Assembly (NCBI GenBank): GCA_011037195.1
Contig: JAAEAF010014913.1
Coordinates: 62,001-126,000, forward strand
DNA length: 64,000 nt
Direction of reading: 5' to 3'
From: Triatoma infestans
Lineage: Eukaryota > Arthropoda > Insecta > Hemiptera > Reduviidae
Shown here: positions 61,700 to 64,000 of the stretch, one piece after another
Layout: every line of letters begins with the position of its first letter
How positions within the stretch are numbered: the first letter of the stretch is position 1
Notes under the pieces: generated by a model
What the model saw: only the letters and a program-made list of their open reading frames with translations
Databases searched by the model: none
Told to the model about the DNA's origin: nothing
Translations under genes and position numbers: made by a program

Positions 61700-62048
61700 C
61701 TGTAGACAATATATTTTAAATATAAACAATGAAACATTCAAGTTTACATTTCATAGTAAAAGTAATGTTTTACAGGAACTTTAAGGTTACAATGTTTCAA
61801 ACAATCACTCCTGCCAAATAAAGGACTCTGTTTTAATGAATTCCTGAGTCAGTTTTTTACAATTTTTCAAGACCTGACGAACTGCATAATCAGAAGAGTC
61901 TGATGAAATATTCGCCGCTAATTATCATGTTTTCTCTGGAGAAAACAAATCTTTATTGGTTAAAAGTCCTTGTTAAAAAAATCTCTCGACATTAGTTTGA
62001 GATTTATTTTTTTAAATTTAAGTGAATATTGAGCATAATCTATTATAA

Positions 62049-63122
62049 TTAACTTTCAAGAGGTCTATCACCTAATGACCTGGTTCTATTTCTATAGCAA
62101 ACATGTTCGAAGTAGTATTTGCATGTATCGCATGAGCAATCAGGATTTTTCGATGGACCAATATGATGACCAGGTCTTCTTAATGAACCAACTGTTGGAC
62201 CAAATCTAGCCGCTTTTATATTATGTTCAAATATGGATGGTGGTGAATATGGCATCTTTCTAGCCGATTCTCTTTTATACCTTAAGGAAGTGGAAGCTTC
62301 AGAATCAGATAAGGAACCAGACTTTTTTATTGGTGGAGGTAGTTTTATTAGACTGTCCGTAGTATTTGATGTTCTACGCACAGTATTCTCTCTTCGAATA
62401 TTACTCTGTTTTGAAACTTCTTCGTGGCCAAAACTCCATGCAAGACCTTCTTCACTATCGTCTGAGGAAGAACTACTTGAATCATCATCGTCATCATCAT
62501 CATCACCACCATCTTTAGATATATTTACTTGTTTTGATCTAGGAGCAGGACCAGCCCATAGTTTTTCTTTCTCTCGAATTCGTAACTTGTCAAAAGAATT
62601 TTCATAATCAAAACTATCACATTTCAACAAGCTACGTGTAGATTCCAAATCAGTATCTTTCCATGAAGTGGCTGTTGAAGAATGATTGGTAGTTGTCGTC
62701 TGCAAAGAAGAAACAGTACTTCCACTAGCTAGACTTCTATGTGAAACTAAAGAACTTCTAGGTGAAGGATATGAAGTACTTATTGTAGAACCACTACCCC
62801 CAGTAGCACCTAATGTGCTACCATCAATCGTACTATTGCTTAATACTCGCCGTTTTTGTTTCATTAACGCATGAGGTAATGAATCACTATTTGCCCTAGT
62901 ATGCACTATTCTAGCTTTACTACTTTCAAAAACTGTCTGTGGAGTTGATGTAGTTTCTTCTTCTGATGATGTACTGCCATTTGATTCAGAACCGGTACAA
63001 TATACATCTATATGGACCGTTCTTGGTTGTTTCTTACCGTCACTACTACTTGCAGTAGATTTGTTAGCTATAGGAGACCGGGCCTTCACTCTTGCAGGTG
63101 ATCTCACCAATGGTCTGCTGCT
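62049..63122 (-). CDS. Ser/Asp-rich protein of unknown function, terminal exon
   Basis: A 358-codon open segment follows an acceptor (CTATTACAG) and ends at TAA 62051-62049. It begins SSRPLVRSPARVKARSP. Visible features, numbered within this exon: a conserved-looking TVHIDVYCTGSE (about 35-46); KARIVHTRANSDSLPHALMK; a long Ser/Thr-rich stretch (about 110-165); an acidic run (GGDDDDDDDDSSSSSSDDSE, about 205-224) followed by GLAWSFG; KKSGSLSDSEAST; and a Cys-rich end CSCDTCKYYFEHVC with RTRSLGDRP. Composition suggests a largely disordered, phosphorylated protein; CxCxxC could bind metal. No family recognised. The 5' part lies beyond the window edge or in exons not seen. Plus-strand frames over it are shadows. 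Confidence 0.8.
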   Translation of the reverse strand, partial: SSRPLVRSPARVKARSPIANKSTASSSDGKKQPRTVHIDVYCTGSESNGSTSSEEETTSTPQTVFESSKARIVHTRANSDSLPHALMKQKRRVLSNSTIDGSTLGATGGSGSTISTSYPSPRSSLVSHRSLASGSTVSSLQTTTTNHSSTATSWKDTDLESTRSLLKCDSFDYENSFDKLRIREKEKLWAGPAPRSKQVNISKDGGDDDDDDDDSSSSSSDDSEEGLAWSFGHEEVSKQSNIRRENTVRRTSNTTDSLIKLPPPIKKSGSLSDSEASTSLRYKRESARKMPYSPPSIFEHNIKAARFGPTVGSLRRPGHHIGPSKNPDCSCDTCKYYFEHVCYRNRTRSLGDRPLES

Positions 63123-64000
63123 CTGTAATAGGAAGACAATTTATGATTCAAAGCTCATTCTATTTAAAAAGTCTGGCACCTTATATAACCACATTTTTAA
63201 CTATGAATGAAATCAAACATTCCCACAGGTTAATGACTAGTTAATCAGTTTCTATGCATGATTTTGTAATAACAGTTACAAATTATGTCAAACCATAATA
63301 TAAACTTAAGATTAATGAATTAAAAAAAATTGCAGAAAACTAAACTTTTAGTTAAATTAAAATTTTCCTGAGATGAAAAACTACTTATTGCATATTTTTT
63401 AAACGTATATTTTTTAGCCAATCACAATTTTTTAAAATTTAATCAAAAATACAACTGAATGCAACAGTAGATTATATCTATACAAAAATACTAATTTATT
63501 CTATTTTTCAAGCTAAACTTTCTTTTAATTTGATAGAGAAAATGTTTAATGAAGGAAAAAACGTTTAATAATCACTAAGATAACATTTAATTTGTCTCGA
63601 GAAATGTTATAATATGTGTACCAATATTTTAAACTACCACAATTGAAGTTTATGGTACCATGACTTGAAGTTTAAGGCAACAAATCTCGCATTTTGGTAA
63701 AGTAATAAAATTACAGTTTTGGATAACATTAGAAATTCTTAAATTTAGAAAGGTGAAGCTCTTAGTAATATTTCTACATAGAAAGTGGCCTACATCTTGT
63801 AAAGTGCTCCCGTCTGTAATGATACAAAAAGTTTTGCATTAAGGAAAGGACATACAACATTAAAAAAAAAAAAAGAGATACAATGAAAATATTTACACAA
63901 TATATGTTCAATGATATAATTTTTTTATGTGAATAAATATACTACAAAATAATATCTATCAAATTTAATATATATATATATATCTAAATATTTAAATAAA
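63123..64000 (-). other. Intron of the Ser/Asp-rich gene, nothing recognised
   Basis: AT-rich; ends with a (TA)n run at 63968-63983. A good acceptor-like TGTATCATTACAG on the minus strand near 63815 is not followed by an open exon with a donor. Confidence 0.4.

Noticed and set aside
62233..62874. Plus-strand frames of 124 and 62 codons
   Set aside because: They are antisense shadows of the Ser/Asp-rich exon; the poly-Ser run is the complement of the poly-Asp/Ser coding repeat.

Overview
The window is nuclear DNA of an insect. It is strongly AT-rich, has spliced genes with GT/GC...AG introns, and is full of insect-type transposon relics (mariner, Tc1, Jockey/I-type LINEs, a gypsy-like LTR element, tRNA-derived SINEs). 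Order and species cannot be fixed from the sequence.

Three host protein-coding genes can be supported. (1) On the + strand, 9.60-30.26 kb, a complete five-exon secreted astacin zinc metalloprotease (288 codons). Its first intron is about 14.2 kb, starts with GC instead of GT, and is packed with repeats. (2) On the - strand, 58.30-42.76 kb, fourteen exons encode the C-terminal 785 residues of protein kinase N (PKN): last HR1 repeat, C2-like domain, proline-rich linker, AGC kinase domain and tail. (3) On the - strand, 63.12-62.05 kb, the large terminal exon of an unrecognised serine/aspartate-rich protein. PKN's remaining 5' exons are not visible between genes 2 and 3, so gene 3 may be nested in a PKN intron. 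A 30-nt candidate microexon at 61.67-61.70 kb and a 97-nt orphan exon at 17.63-17.72 kb (both - strand) are unassigned.

The clearest non-coding gene is a U1 snRNA (+ strand, 25365-25526) inside astacin intron 2. It keeps the 5'-splice-site-recognition end and all stems, but carries changes in the U1-70K loop and the Sm site.

Layout: 0-3.3 kb, a decayed multi-frame transposase-like gene that still carries a 5' intron; 5.6-8.8 kb, a nest of LINE RNase H, SINE, LTR-gag and LINE RT pieces; 9.6-30.3 kb, astacin with its invaded introns, including a 1.24-kb palindromic insertion with a 13-bp target duplication inside a LINE reverse transcriptase; 30.3-35.1 kb, mariner, LINE and Tc1 relics; 35.1-42.7 kb, AT-rich repeat-poor DNA; 42.7-58.3 kb, PKN; 58.3-64 kb, PKN intron or intergenic DNA and the third gene. 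A dispersed family with terminal inverted repeats and about 300-bp internal tandem units recurs across 5.6-33 kb. No bacterial-type operons, CRISPR arrays or complete autonomous transposons were seen.
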